DNA of 64,000 nucleotides from Ampullaceana balthica (lineage: Eukaryota; Mollusca; Gastropoda; Lymnaeidae), in contig CALYLW010000972.1 of the NCBI GenBank assembly GCA_944989445.1, positions 1 through 64,000 of the forward strand, written 5' to 3'. Position numbers and translations under genes: made by a program. Positions 53,766 to 64,000 of this stretch are shown here, piece after piece; the first letter of the stretch is position 1; each line of letters starts with the position of its first letter. The notes under the pieces are model-generated. The model was not told the DNA's origin and made no database searches. It worked only from the letters and a program-made list of their open reading frames with translations.

Positions 53766-56700
53766 ATGGCTGAACATGGTGCACACATAACATCCATTGA
53801 TGATGCTCAAAGACCTAGTGTTTTTGAAGTGCTTGCTCAGCAGAGTTTAATGGCAACAATTAAACCTGCTTTTAAACATGCTGTCAGGGTAAGGCAATTC
53901 AAGAATGACTTTCTGTTTTTTGTTGTTTTTTTTTGCAAGTCTTGACATTTCTAGGTGAATACTCATAAAGACATTCATGATTTATCTATCTAGCCAGTGT
54001 TAGATTAAGAATCTCATGTCTTATCTACTCAGACGCTCCTTCTACTTCTATACAGAAGATTATTGTGTCCACAGACAATGCCGGTCTATTGGCAAGTGAC
54101 GTAGAATTCACAGGCCATGGCTATGACTATGAGTGTTCCACGTAATACCCAGCCGCTTTTGTTTCCCTAACTAGCGTTAGGTACCCATTCGAAGCTAGGT
54201 GGAGTCAACATGACTTCACATGGATACAAACTCGTGACCATCGGTACGCCAGCCGAGCACGCATGTCACTCGACCACCGTGACCCTTTGGCTTGTGACAT
54301 TGATGAATCATAGCCCTATAACTTTTAAAAAAATATTTGGAATAATTTTCTTTTGAATATCACATCATATTTTTTTATTTCCTGGACTATCACAAAGTTC
54401 TGAGAAGTGTATTTGAAACACATCGGGTACCATGGGCACAAGGACATTTTAAAAACAAAAAAGATTTAAGCTTTCATTTTCATGATTTAACTTTAAATTT
54501 TAAACTACATGTAATACTATTTATTTGAATAGTCAAGCCAACAGTTTCATTAACAGTTTACATTAAACAAAATCTTTTTTATCAGGTGTTTGCAGAGAAA
54601 TATCCCCAGCAGCTAGGAAAAGTCTATCAGTATTATGATGAAATTTTTATAATCTTTGACAGCCTTGTTCAGGCCCATTATCTAGGAAAATATGGTAACC
54701 ATAGCTGTATTCTTTTACTTAATAATTTATACAGAGAATTTTTCAAGCCATACTTAAAAAATACTTAAAGATTAAACACTTGACACAAAAACTTAGTCGG
54801 AACCTCCAAAATGAATATATAAACAATGTAATTACCAAAGATAACAATAAAAACTTATGGTCCTTTATCAAATCTAAAAAAATGGAACCTTCAGGAATAG
54901 CCACACTAAAAGGCTCAAATAATAAAACCTATAATGATAATGAAACTAAAGCTAATATCCTTAACACATATTTTGCATCATCTTTTTCTGCCTCAGGCGA
55001 CAAGGAAGTTTTAATAAATTTAAATAAAATGGAGGAAATAGGTAACATAACTTTAGATGAGATAGGTATACATTCACTCCTAAAAAACTTAAAAATAAAC
55101 AAAGCTACTGGCCCAGATGATTTGCCTGCAAGATTATTAAAAGAACTAAGCAATGAACTGTCCCCAATCCTTGTAGTTCTCTTTCAAGCCTCTCTAAACC
55201 AGGGTAAAGTGCCCCATGATTGGAAATTAGCTAATGTAAGTCCACTCTTTAAAAAAGGGGATAAATCAGACCCTGGTAATTACAGGCCTGTATCACTTAC
55301 TAGTATCACCTGTAAATTACTAGAACACATAATATATAGTAGAATAGTTAACCACCTTGACAAATATAATGCCCTATGCCCACATCAACACGGCTTTAGA
55401 AAAAACAGATCATGTGAAACACAATTAATAGGTTTAATAGATGAACTATCAAAAGGCTTGGACAAAAATGATCAAATAGATACAATATTACTAGACTTCT
55501 CAAAAGCATTTGACAAAGTTCACCACCTTAGTTTACTTAAAAAACTTAACTACTTTGGAATCTCAGGTTCCTTACATCACTGGATCCAAGACTTCCTTTT
55601 GGGCAGGGAGCAAACTGTAATAATTAATGGATCTAAATCTGCACCAATAAAGGTTAACTCATGAGTTCCACAAGGAACTGTGCTAGGTCCCTTACTCTTT
55701 TTAATTTATATAAATGATTTACCCAACAACATCTCAACAGGTACAAAAGTTAGGCTATTTGCTGATGATTGTATAATCTATAGAACAATTAAATCAGAAC
55801 AAGATAGCAAAATTTTACAAAAAGACTTAGATGAATTGATAAAATGGGAAACTAACTGGAGTATGTCTTTCCATCCAGAAAAGTGTCAACTGTTAAGAGT
55901 AACAAAGAAAAAGAAACAAATACATTCAAAATATTACATTCATGGAAAAGAACTGACCCAAACTAAAGATGCAAAATACTTAGGAGTCTTAATAAATGAG
56001 AAACTATCATGGAATCCCCATGTCAATGAAGTTATTAAAAAATCAAACAATACCTTAGGCTTTATAAAAAGGAACTTTAACAAATGTAATAGAGATATAA
56101 AACTAAAATGCTACCTCACTTTGGTGAGACCTGCACTAGAATATGCATCTTCTGTATGGGACCCATCCACCAAAGAAAACATTGATAAACTAGAACAAAT
56201 TCAAAAAAGAGCTGCCAGATTCATTACTGGAGAATATTCGAAACTGACAAGAGTTACACCATTAGTTAAATCATTAAACCTTGAAACACTAGAGGATAGA
56301 AGAACCAAGAGCAAAGTAGTAATCATACATAAAGCAATTAATTCTAATTTAGAAATACAACACAAAGATAACTTAATACAACCCTCAGATAGACATAAGG
56401 ATAAAAACACCTTTCTTATTCCGTATGCAAGAACAAACACATACAAGTTTTCCTTTTTCCCGTCCGGAATTCGGGCGTGGAATGGGTTGCCTGAAGAATC
56501 CAGGAAAACCAACACTTTATCAACATTTAAATCTCTAATAAAAATGCAGGACTAAACACAAACCATAGATAAGCGTAGGACGCAATAATCTTCTGTATAG
56601 AAGGAGCGTCTGTAAACAGATAAGATAAGATAAGATAAGTTAACTGTTTCTTAATTAGGAAAATTAAACAAAATTATAAGGCCTTTAAAATTATGTGTTT

Positions 56701-59700
56701 TTGTGATTATTTATCATAAATAAAAATACTTAATTAAGATTAGCACAAAGCTTCCACTCTTAATGATTATAACATAATGAGGTGTAGGCACATGGTTTTG
56801 TCTAATGATTATAACATAATGAGGTCTAGGCTCTTGATTTGTCTTATGAGAAAGATTTACTGAAGGAAAGGTAAAAGGCATGAAAATATTTTTGCCTTTT
56901 TAGGAAAGGGAAAATTTAAGTCACCAACACCAATTACCTTTAATTTCAGGAATTTTGTCATATTATCTACATAAGTTTCTAAATTTATAAACAAAAAGCA
57001 TCATTATCTAGCTTTTTTTTATTAAAAGACTTATCATATTTTTATGTTGTATATTTATAGTTTTATGTAGCATATTTGATTTTTTTCTTACAGGGGATTG
57101 AAAAAGTTAGTCTAGGTAACCACTTTCTATCATATATTGACATTTATTTTTTCCAGGTGGATCTTTTGCTGAAAATTTCTATGGCTTAGTGAGAGTTCCT
57201 AGCGTTAACTCAGGAGCAGCAAAATTATCACTAAAACTTCAGGTGCAATCATTAGCTTGTTTGGTAAGTCAAATGCTACTTCCTAAATAAGGGGTCTCAA
57301 ACTGGGATGTAGGCATATGCCATTTTATCACTTAAGAGATGTGTCAAGGGCCGCCCCCCACCTCTCCCCAACAACCCGACCCTAGTAAATTTAAGTAAAC
57401 AAAAGATAATGGTTTATATACACTACAGCTGTATTTACTTCCTTAAATCAGATTTTATTTTAATAATTATGTAACATATATATCATATTAACAGTAATAT
57501 TTAATGTGTATCAATACTTGCTGTCTGAATTTCACAAATAGTAAATTTTTTGTAAGCTTACTGGCGCGTCACAAAAATCCACTTGGTAAGCCGCATGCAG
57601 CCCGCAAGCCGCGTTTTTGGGACCCCTGTTCTAAATAAATCAGTTGTCAAAAAATTAAAATGTGCAGAAGAAGCCATAAGAACAGCATCTGAATCATTTC
57701 AATATTGTAAAAAAGTAAAATGATGTAAGATTTTTGTCATTAAAACTTCCTTCTACCAGCTGTAAGCTTCATGTTCAAAAGCCCCCCTTTTTCTTGACAC
57801 TTGACTCAACTATTAAAATGAAAGCCATATAGGATTTGTCTTTGCTTAGACCATAAAAAAATCAAATCTCCTTACATAACTTAACTGTTTAAAACATGTT
57901 TTATGCATAAATATGAAAAAACAATGTGTAGGCCAAATTTTTAGCATAATAAATTTGTGAACAATTTATTGCCTTTGTCAACTCCACTAAGCTGACTCAT
58001 ATTATTAACATATAATAAACAAATATTTGTTGAGATAAGTCATTGCAGCATAAATGTATGTTTTAATTGATATATAATCTTAATTAACTTTTCCAGCTGA
58101 TTACCCAACACATTTTTAATTATAGATTTTGGTCATGTAATAACAAGGCCCATTAAAACTAAAGTGGTGATTCTTAAGTTGTCAAATGAAAATAAAACTT
58201 GTTAGTACTTGCTAATTGAACAAATGATATGTACATAAATACCAACTACACCTTATCATATAATAATAAGTTGCTTTTATTCCTTCAGGTATTAATTCCA
58301 TATATTCATCAAAAACTTGAATTGGTGTATGAAGAGTTAAAATACAGATTTGGAACAGAGAGACAACTGTCTTTTTTACACGTAACCTAGAATCAGCATA
58401 TAAAATTGCACAAATTCTTTTGAAATATTACCTCATTATTAATAATATGCCATCTAATTTTTTTGACTGTAAAATATTACCAACAATAACAAAAACTAAT
58501 TAATGTAATAGAATTAAATAATTTCTAAATTTGATACATTTTTTAATGGCTTGATTGAAATAAAATTTATTAAATTAAATCTTCCAAGAACAATATATGA
58601 ATAGCTGATGGCTAAAACAAAATATTTGGATTAGCATTTAAATCTTATAATTGTACTTTTTTTTCTCTTTCAGAAACAATTATCTTTAAAACAACGGCTA
58701 ATCAAATTTTACCTATTTTTGTACCCATACATGCATTCCACCTGGGAATGTCTGACTTTGGGTTACTTATTGTCTTACATGCTGAAAAAGGGCAGATGGC
58801 ACAGTCCTGGTATGCACATGTCTGGTACAGTCATTCAGAGACTGGATGCACGGGACATGTCAGATACAAGGAACCCCAGCCATGCCCAATGGGGCCATCT
58901 TAGGTTGGTTTATTTTGTATCAGTTTTTTTTTAATATTCTATTTTCATATTTAGGTAGCAGGAATTATTAATATAATCATATATATATATTGCGCCTAAG
59001 TGCGTCTGAAGCCGCTATGTCCGGTAACTCAGGATTTTTTTTTAATTTAAAAATTGAAAATATAAACGTAAAATCATAATAATTTTGGTTTCGAAATTAA
59101 CAGAGCGTGTTGTGTTTCTCGCCGTAAAATAATATATGACATGACCTCATTGTTTTAGTTTATAATAATTTGTGAAAAGGAAACGATGTAAACAAGATGA
59201 AATTTATGCACTGGGTTAAGATTGAGGCTAATTTTCGGATCTTTTATTTTAACGTATAGAGGGGCACCTCTGTGAACTTTTAAAGGTTACTTTTCATTGG
59301 TAGTGGCAGTCATTAATATCAATATCATCACTCAACCTGGGTAATATATATGAAAGTATTGATATTTTTATTATGCCGACCCCTTAGCGTAGCACAGGTA
59401 TTGCGCTTGTTTATTATAATTGAAGCATTAGACTCCAATAAAGCTGTCAATAGTGCCCAAATGGAAATTTTAATGGAGGTGATTGATCATTACAAAACCA
59501 GCAGGGGAAAATTGCGAAAGAGACAAATGGCTTAGTGATACAAGCTTAAGATTGATTGGCTGGTATGTAATTTATTCCAGATGTCTGATTGGTTCTCCTA
59601 TTTCCTCATTCATCTTTTCACTTTAAAGGCCGCTGCCATTGACAATTAACAATTTAAAAGCTATTCTATTCTCCTTAGAGATAACTACAAATACATACAA

Positions 59701-62700
59701 CATATGTGAACTTGAATTTTCCAAAGACAAACTCCCCAATTTTTCACATTAAATCTCATTCAAATAATTTGTTATATCATAATTAGACTTCAACAATCAG
59801 AAATTTCATCAAAATTCTCAAGTAATTCATTATTATTTGTAGTGTAAAGAAAAATGACAGCAAAAATAATGCAAATCAAATAACCTTATACTTGTAAGTT
59901 ACATGCCTATACAGTGGTACCTCTAGATACGAAAGGACACTGAAAGAAATGTTTGTTCCAAGATACGAAAAAAATCCAAGCTGCTGGAAAAAATTTTTCT
60001 CCCAACATATGAAAAAAATGGAAGATACGAAAAAAACGCACAGCTAACAACACTGGAAATAACGTGACGTCATTCAACCTGCCACCATCAGTTCTGCTCT
60101 CCTACTCCTATTGGTCAATTCCAGCCCTATTGCTGTGTGTTGGTGCGTGTAATGGATTCTTTATTTACTGTGTAATTCGTTTGCTGTTGTCCTAAATTTG
60201 TGAATATGTTTGTGAAATCTTTGGAAAAGCGTATTTTTATGGTCATGACTTCAAAGAAATGAATAAATAATTGCCTAACTTGAAAGGTAAAAGTTCATAT
60301 TTGTGTACATATTATTTTTCATTTATTTTATTCTGTTTTCATTGTTCTGTTATTATTTATTTATTTTATATTGTGTAATTGTATGGATTGAAGAATCCTA
60401 CTGTTTTTCTATAGTTTACCATGATATTTTCCATTTTTTTAGTGTTGTTTCTGTGTGGCTTGGAACTGAGGTATTTTACATGTAAATCTTTACGAAAGAT
60501 CAAGATAGGAAAGCCACCCCGGAACGGATTAATTTCGTATCTCAAGCTACCACTGTATAGTTTTATATTTATAGTTATTAATTTTTTTTTAATATATGTA
60601 TTTATTTGCAAGTGCATTGCTTCTTCTTGGGTCTGAATGTCCAAAAAAGCTTCATCTCCAGGGTTACAGCTGTGACTGGCACAAATATATAATAAAACTA
60701 CTTAAGATTAAGATTATAGCTGGCAGATAAAAAAAATTATTAAGAAAAAAATAATAATGAGATACGGGGTTAGCTTAAAGAAACAGACAGAAAGAGAGTT
60801 TGATAAAAAGAAGATAAACAAAAAAATACATAAAATTATGGATGTTGTTGAATACTTAGGATTAATTTTTTTTAAATTGTTTTCATTATAAACTCAGCCT
60901 ACTTAAGTAAAGTAATAAGCTGTAAGATTGTTCTGCCATTTTCACTCTAGCTTCTCAGGTAAACTGTACAGACTTGTCAAGTGGTTGTTTACCACAGCAG
61001 CTGTCTGTCTGTCTACAAGTCTCTCTGTAGGTGCCTTTTTCCTCCAGTTCCTCAACTCTTGGTATTCTAGTGATAGCAGAGCCCCATCTCTAACAGCTTT
61101 GCCGATTCCTAATGCACCGCAGGTAAACTGGAAGCATTTATAAATAACCTTTTCCTCATAGATAGAGATTACTCTTGGAATAAATCAAATTGGGTTGTGA
61201 CTAAATCAAAATCATCAATATTAGAAATTTAATAGTAGTTTAGTAGGAATACAATATTTTTAAAAGGTAATTCAAAGATGGAACTATTTAAAAATGATAT
61301 CTCAAATTTGAGGGTAAAAAATAAGCTTCACTGTTCACTAAGTTTGAATTTAAGGATTAGGCAAATTGTTAGTTTTAACAAAATGTATTGCCCACTTCTT
61401 TGAATATTCAAGATAACTTAGAAACTACAGCTTTAATGATTTACTCATATTCAACTCATAGTTAAAATTTTAATGCTAATAAATGGTTTACTGCTACTTC
61501 TATTCATTTCAGTTTTTTTTAAATTAGAGTTTGTGATAAATCAAAATGTCTTTAATAAATTATTAATATATTCCTAGCCTCAATCTCTCAAGGGTGTTAA
61601 TCACAGAACATGCCCCCTGTGTATGTGTGTCAGGACAAACAGCACTGCACTAACTGTCTCAGGGTAAACACCACAAAAAAATAGATATATTATTTTTAAT
61701 TAAGCAATTTTGGGATTACAAAGGAAGTGCTGCAATTAATAATTTAAGTGCTAATTTTCGACTTTTTTTTGTTTTAAAAAAAGTTAATAGCTGATGCTCA
61801 AACAAAGTAGTCTTTAGCTAAATTTTTCCTATGCCATATTGAATTGCATTACGTTAAAGTTTAAAAAAAACAAATAAGATATACAAATAAATATGTGATT
61901 AAAACAATAACTTAAACTTAAAGCTTTATTAATTGATTTGGTATTTTGGCCCAATTTAAATTGAACTGTTCACTATTTTACTATTTGTGCATAATCATAG
62001 AATATTTTTTTCCATTTCCATTGTTTTTAAATGTAAATTTTGATACTCCCTTCCTCTATCTTGTATTTTTATCAATGCTGCACTACTTATGCAGTTCCTC
62101 TTTTCCTTTCTGATTATTTTAACACTACTTAATTATTTGAATCCATAATGAAGTATGTAATATATAGTGTAAATTAAATTTAAATACGTATTACTTATTT
62201 GTACGGATGAAGGTATAAGCCGAAACGTTTAGGGGCCGTCCATAAAGTACGTCACTTTGACCATTTTTAACTCCCCCCCCCCTCTGACTATCACAAATCT
62301 TGGACACCCCCCCCCCTAAAATACGTCACACTTTTGGACAAAAATGATTTTTTAATAACAGAATTATTTAAATTTAATATGACGTCACACACATGGGATG
62401 ACCCACCGCTACAAACTTTCACACTTTCTTACACCCCCTCGCCCCATCTGGAGCATGACATACTTTATGGACAGCCCCTTACCTATGTATTTGTCCATTA
62501 ATAAAGCTTTAATTTATTGTTTTAATTGGTAATAACCTAATTTGTTTGTGTACCTTGTATTTTAATTCTTTCCTAGAGTTTAATGACAATTATAGTGATT
62601 ATGTTTCAAACCCTTAAGGTCCTCTACTTTCTATTGCTAGTCAAATTTTTTTCAAATACTACACTTACTTATGGAAGTCATATATGAACTATTCTATTTC

Positions 62701-62861
62701 TAAAATAAAATTTATAATATAATAAATTTTGATTTTTTTCCAGGTATGTGTTTTGTTACCCATGCATAACAGATCATATCAGTAAGAAAAAGTGTTGCCC
62801 TATCACTGGTTATCCTGCCACTGCAGAAAATCTTGTCAAAATTTATGAACAAGAGTTGTAG
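53766..62861 (+). CDS. PEX12: Peroxin-12, peroxisome assembly RING E3 ligase subunit
   Basis: Eight exons: 53766-53888, 54586-54694, 57157-57263, 58289-58381, 58674-58903, 60951-61122, 61578-61663 and 62744-62861. All junctions are GT-AG and phases agree, giving 345 codons (human PEX12 has 359). The start MAEHGAH is shared with the vertebrate protein, followed by RPSVFEVLAQ. Membrane-embedded segments include about 159-185 (exon 5) and LSTSLSVGAFFLQFLNSWYS (about 241-260). The C-terminal RING-like domain spans exons 7 and 8 (CPLC at 290-293, SGYVFCYPC at about 306-314, CCPITGYP at 324-331). PEX12 works with PEX2 and PEX10 in the peroxisomal membrane as the retrotranslocation channel and ubiquitin ligase that recycles PEX5. 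Like other PEX12 proteins the RING lacks a full set of zinc ligands. The introns are loaded with transposons but every exon looks intact, so I expect a functional gene. Confidence 0.96.
54030..54285 (-). mobile_element. tRNA-derived SINE in PEX12 intron 1
   Basis: On the minus strand the head reads GGTCACGGTGGTCGAGTGAC, a tRNA-Ser/Leu-like start with an A box (TGGTCGAGTGA). A weaker B-box-like CGAGTTTGTATCC follows about 50 bp later. The 3' tail reads CAATAATCTTCTGTATAGAA, then GAAGGAGCGTCT and AGATAAGA, which matches the 3' end of the LINE at 56,585-56,641. A body region (GCTTCGAATGGGTACC) lies between. No clear target duplication is seen. Confidence 0.75.
54720..56641 (+). mobile_element. 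LINE (Jockey/CR1-like), 5'-truncated, in PEX12 intron 2
   Basis: A reverse transcriptase reads KATGPDDLPARLLKE, then NYRPVSLTSITCKLLE, LLDFSKAFDKVHH, VPQGTVLGPLLFLIYINDLP and LFADD, and finally EYASSVWDP..QKRAARFI. The frame is open from 54,780 to 56,555 except for a TGA at 55,662-55,664, where relatives have Arg; a CGA-to-TGA change is likely. No endonuclease domain is present, so the 5' end is lost. The 3' end has CAATAATCTTCTGTATAGAA, GGAGCGTCTG and four (GATAA)-type repeats. It lies in the same orientation as PEX12, starting within about 30 bp of the exon 2 donor. Confidence 0.93.
54780..56555 (+). pseudogene. LINE ORF2 reverse transcriptase with one in-frame stop
   Basis: Two open stretches (54,780-55,664 and 55,665-56,555) are in the same frame and separated only by one TGA just before the VPQGT motif. 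Catalytic motifs look intact: the FADD Asp pair is present near 55,755. The protein would copy element RNA into DNA at a nicked target, but without an endonuclease and with the stop this copy is not expected to be autonomous. The clade is probably CR1/Daphne-like within the Jockey superfamily, judged by motif style only. Confidence 0.85.
56642..57156 (+). other. Rest of PEX12 intron 2
   Basis: AT-rich intron with a 47-bp duplicated segment (TAATGATTATAACATAATGA) near 56,760-56,825. The acceptor is TTTTTTCCAG at 57,156. Confidence 0.6.
57289..57628. mobile_element. hAT-type MITE in PEX12 intron 3 (340 bp)
   Basis: The left end is AAGGGGTCTCAAACTGGG and the right end, inward on the minus strand, is CAGGGGTCCCAAAAACGCGG. 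The flanks TCCTAAAT (57,281-57,288) and TTCTAAAT (57,629-57,636) match at seven of eight bases. The first base of the left terminus has mutated from C. The element resembles the partial end at 5,976. Confidence 0.9.
57629..58288 (+). other. Rest of PEX12 intron 3
   Basis: Unremarkable AT-rich intron ending in TATTCCTTCAG. No element is recognised. Confidence 0.55.
58980..59600. other. PEX12 intron 5 segment with a partial family 2 repeat
   Basis: At about 59,140-59,215 the sequence CATTGTTTTAGTTTATAATA, then GTGAAAAGGAAACGATGTAA, matches family 2 (25,430-25,480). The remainder shows no gene; a 61-codon ORF at 59,350 has no recognisable domain. Confidence 0.5.
59912..60555. mobile_element. 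Tigger-like MITE in PEX12 intron 5 (644 bp)
   Basis: The left end is CAGTGGTACCTCTAGATACG; the right end, inward on the minus strand, is CAGTGGTAGCTTGAGATACG. TA is duplicated on both sides (59,910-59,911 and 60,556-60,557). Termini of this form are typical of Tigger (pogo) elements. Only short ORFs remain, with no transposase domain. Confidence 0.93.
61664..62228 (+). other. PEX12 intron 7, left part
   Basis: AT-rich intron. Near 62,204-62,231 it has GGATGAAGGTATAAGCCGAAACG, split here as GGATGAAGG, TATAA and GCCGAAACG. That motif is typical of the 3' regions of some invertebrate retroelements. A Harbinger-like MITE is inserted right after it. Confidence 0.45.
62232..62478. mobile_element. 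PIF/Harbinger-like MITE in PEX12 intron 7 (247 bp)
   Basis: The left end is GGGGCCGTCCATAAAGTACG and the right end, inward on the minus strand, is GGGGCTGTCCATAAAGTATG. TTA is present on both sides (62,229-62,231 and 62,479-62,481), which fits the TWA target of PIF/Harbinger elements. Class assignment rests on a 3-bp duplication, so it is moderate. Two C-runs lie inside. Confidence 0.75.
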
Positions 62862-63539
62862 CATTTACTACCCACATATGTTGAAGATCAAAACTGAATT
62901 AAAATTTGTAAAATACACTTTTGTTACAAGCCTTCTTTAGTAGTAATTATAGTTTGTAGACCTAATTTTAATAAATACAGAAACACATTTAAACTTAAAG
63001 AAGTTTACATAATGGAAATGTTATAAATTTAAAATAGAAGTTTTAGTTTTGAATCCAATTTTCTTTAGATTATATAGTTTGTTATGGACTCAATGACATA
63101 CTTATCTTTTAAATAAACGCATTAAAAGTATTTTAATTTAATTATTTAAACCGGTAAGGTATGAGAAAAAATACCTAATTAATTATGCAAAAATTTTAAA
63201 TTATTTAAATTGTCCATAACTTTGCTTATTTTTAACGGATTTCATTTTTTTTTCCACCCAAATAAGCGAAATTTAAATACTGAACAACTTCTTATAAAAG
63301 GTCAACATAAGTGTAAGAATAATTTTCATTGGTTGATAGAAAGGAAGTTTATTTGCTGAAGCCAATCACATCTCTTCTTATATGAAAAAAACAACTTGAC
63401 TTCACCGGAAGTGACCTCTCGTAAACTCAAGTTGTTTACTTGCACATTGTGAAGCCTGTGAAGATTAATGTGAACTGTGTTGGATTCTGTGTTTTATAAG
63501 GACCTGTTTATTTAGTTCAATTTTAAATTTAAAATATCA
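62862..63539. other. PEX12 3' flank and upstream region of the last ORF
   Basis: Holds the PEX12 3' UTR and then AT-rich sequence with TTGTCCATAACTTTGCTTAT and CTTCACCGGAAGTGACC. This may be the 5' non-coding part of the transposon that encodes the next ORF, but no terminus could be fixed. Confidence 0.45.
62970..62975 (+). terminator. Candidate PEX12 polyadenylation signal
   Basis: AATAAA lies 109 bases after the PEX12 stop codon. A second AATAAA is near 63,111. Which one is used cannot be decided from sequence. Confidence 0.5.
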
Positions 63540-64000
63540 ATGGATAAAGTTAAAAAGCAAGGGAATAAATATCGTTGTAAAAAGCGTAAATTTTACGGAA
63601 ATAGATTTACTAAAAAAAATAACGCTATTGATAGTGACTCTAACTCTATCGCCCCGATCGCTTCGGTTTCTGGTACTCAAGTTATCGAAGATATTGTTAT
63701 TGACCCTATAGACAATAATTTAAACTCGATACCCACATCTTCTTCATTTCAAAAACTAAATGATTCTATAAATGTTTCTAGCCCCAATTTTCCTAAAATT
63801 AGTGGTTTTCGCATTGTAGATGTTGGATCAATAATAGCATTTATCCAGTCATTCCCTTGCTCATTATGTGAGCAGATTACCACTTATTCTGTTAGAGAAG
63901 AGCTAAGTGGAATAAGTAGTATTTTATATTTTAAATGCATCAAGTGTAGGGATGAAATAGAATTTAAGACATGTACTGAGAATGTAAACCTTAGACTACA
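63540..64000 (+). CDS. Mutator-like transposase-type protein, 5' part
   Basis: An open frame starts at ATG 63,540 and runs off the window end (153 codons visible). The N-terminus is very basic (KKQGNKYRCKKRKFYGNRFT), then a Ser/Asn/Asp-rich linker, then ISGFRIVDVGSIIAFIQSFP followed by CSLCEQ and, about 33 residues on, CIKCRDE. A basic KFYGNRF start, a C-x2-C pair and a second C-x2-C pair are the usual layout at the start of the Mutator-like transposase proteins common in molluscs and arthropods. That family call is from memory of the layout and not from a search. The catalytic part lies outside the window. It could be an active element or a domesticated or decayed copy. Confidence 0.55.
   Translation, partial: MDKVKKQGNKYRCKKRKFYGNRFTKKNNAIDSDSNSIAPIASVSGTQVIEDIVIDPIDNNLNSIPTSSSFQKLNDSINVSSPNFPKISGFRIVDVGSIIAFIQSFPCSLCEQITTYSVREELSGISSILYFKCIKCRDEIEFKTCTENVNLRL

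Noticed and set aside
58719..58934. A separate 71-codon gene in PEX12
   Set aside because: This is exon 5 of PEX12 read from an internal Met and through the donor site.
60303..60644. Short ORFs on both strands near 60,303-60,644
   Set aside because: They lie in the Tigger-like MITE and AT-rich sequence and have low-complexity hydrophobic content with no domain.

Overview
The window is animal nuclear DNA. It has split genes with GT-AG introns, AT-rich non-coding DNA, many cut-and-paste DNA transposons (hAT, Tigger/pogo, PIF/Harbinger-like), non-LTR retrotransposons, a tRNA-derived SINE and very long minisatellites. The repeat style and the protein similarity suggest an invertebrate, plausibly a gastropod mollusc. 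That placement is inference and was not tested. No bacterial operon, rRNA or CRISPR locus is present.

Region 1-30,300 has no gene I can support. By my coordinates about 16-17 kb of it is tandem arrays: 36-bp (1,321-5,704), 15-bp (6,014-6,826), 30-bp, 68-bp, 38-bp, 22-bp, 18-bp, 29-bp, 18-bp, 41-bp, 26-bp, a 5.2-kb 23-bp array (19,955-25,174), 33-bp, 27-bp and a second 23-bp array. Between them lie hAT-type MITEs with 8-bp target duplications, LINE relics, a tRNA-like relic and two dispersed repeat families. The long ORFs across the arrays are by-products of repetition.

Region 33,709-46,450 (minus strand) is a nine-coding-exon gene for a RING-finger multi-pass membrane protein of the RNFT1/RNFT2 family. 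It joins into 559 codons with every splice phase consistent. Its introns hold six minisatellites, one of them split by nested transposons. Two arrays begin at an exon's 3' end and repeat the 5' splice site several times. A third spans the junction of a hAT MITE insertion.

Region 46,450-53,765 is the space between two divergent genes. It holds a 280-bp foldback element beside the RNFT 5' end, a LINE fragment, an RTE-like LINE relic split by a 2.27-kb degenerate hAT element, three successive hairpins with the same core, and a 115-bp inverted-repeat pair.

Region 53,766-62,861 (plus strand) is PEX12, the peroxisomal RING E3 ligase subunit, in eight exons and 345 codons. Introns 1 and 2 hold a SINE and a LINE with the same 3' tail. 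Other introns hold a hAT MITE, a Tigger-like MITE and a Harbinger-like MITE.

From 63,540 to the window end is the 5' part of an ORF resembling Mutator-like transposase proteins of invertebrates. The two host genes both encode membrane RING ubiquitin ligases (ER/ERAD-type for RNFT, peroxisome for PEX12). Nothing in the sequence shows that they are co-regulated.
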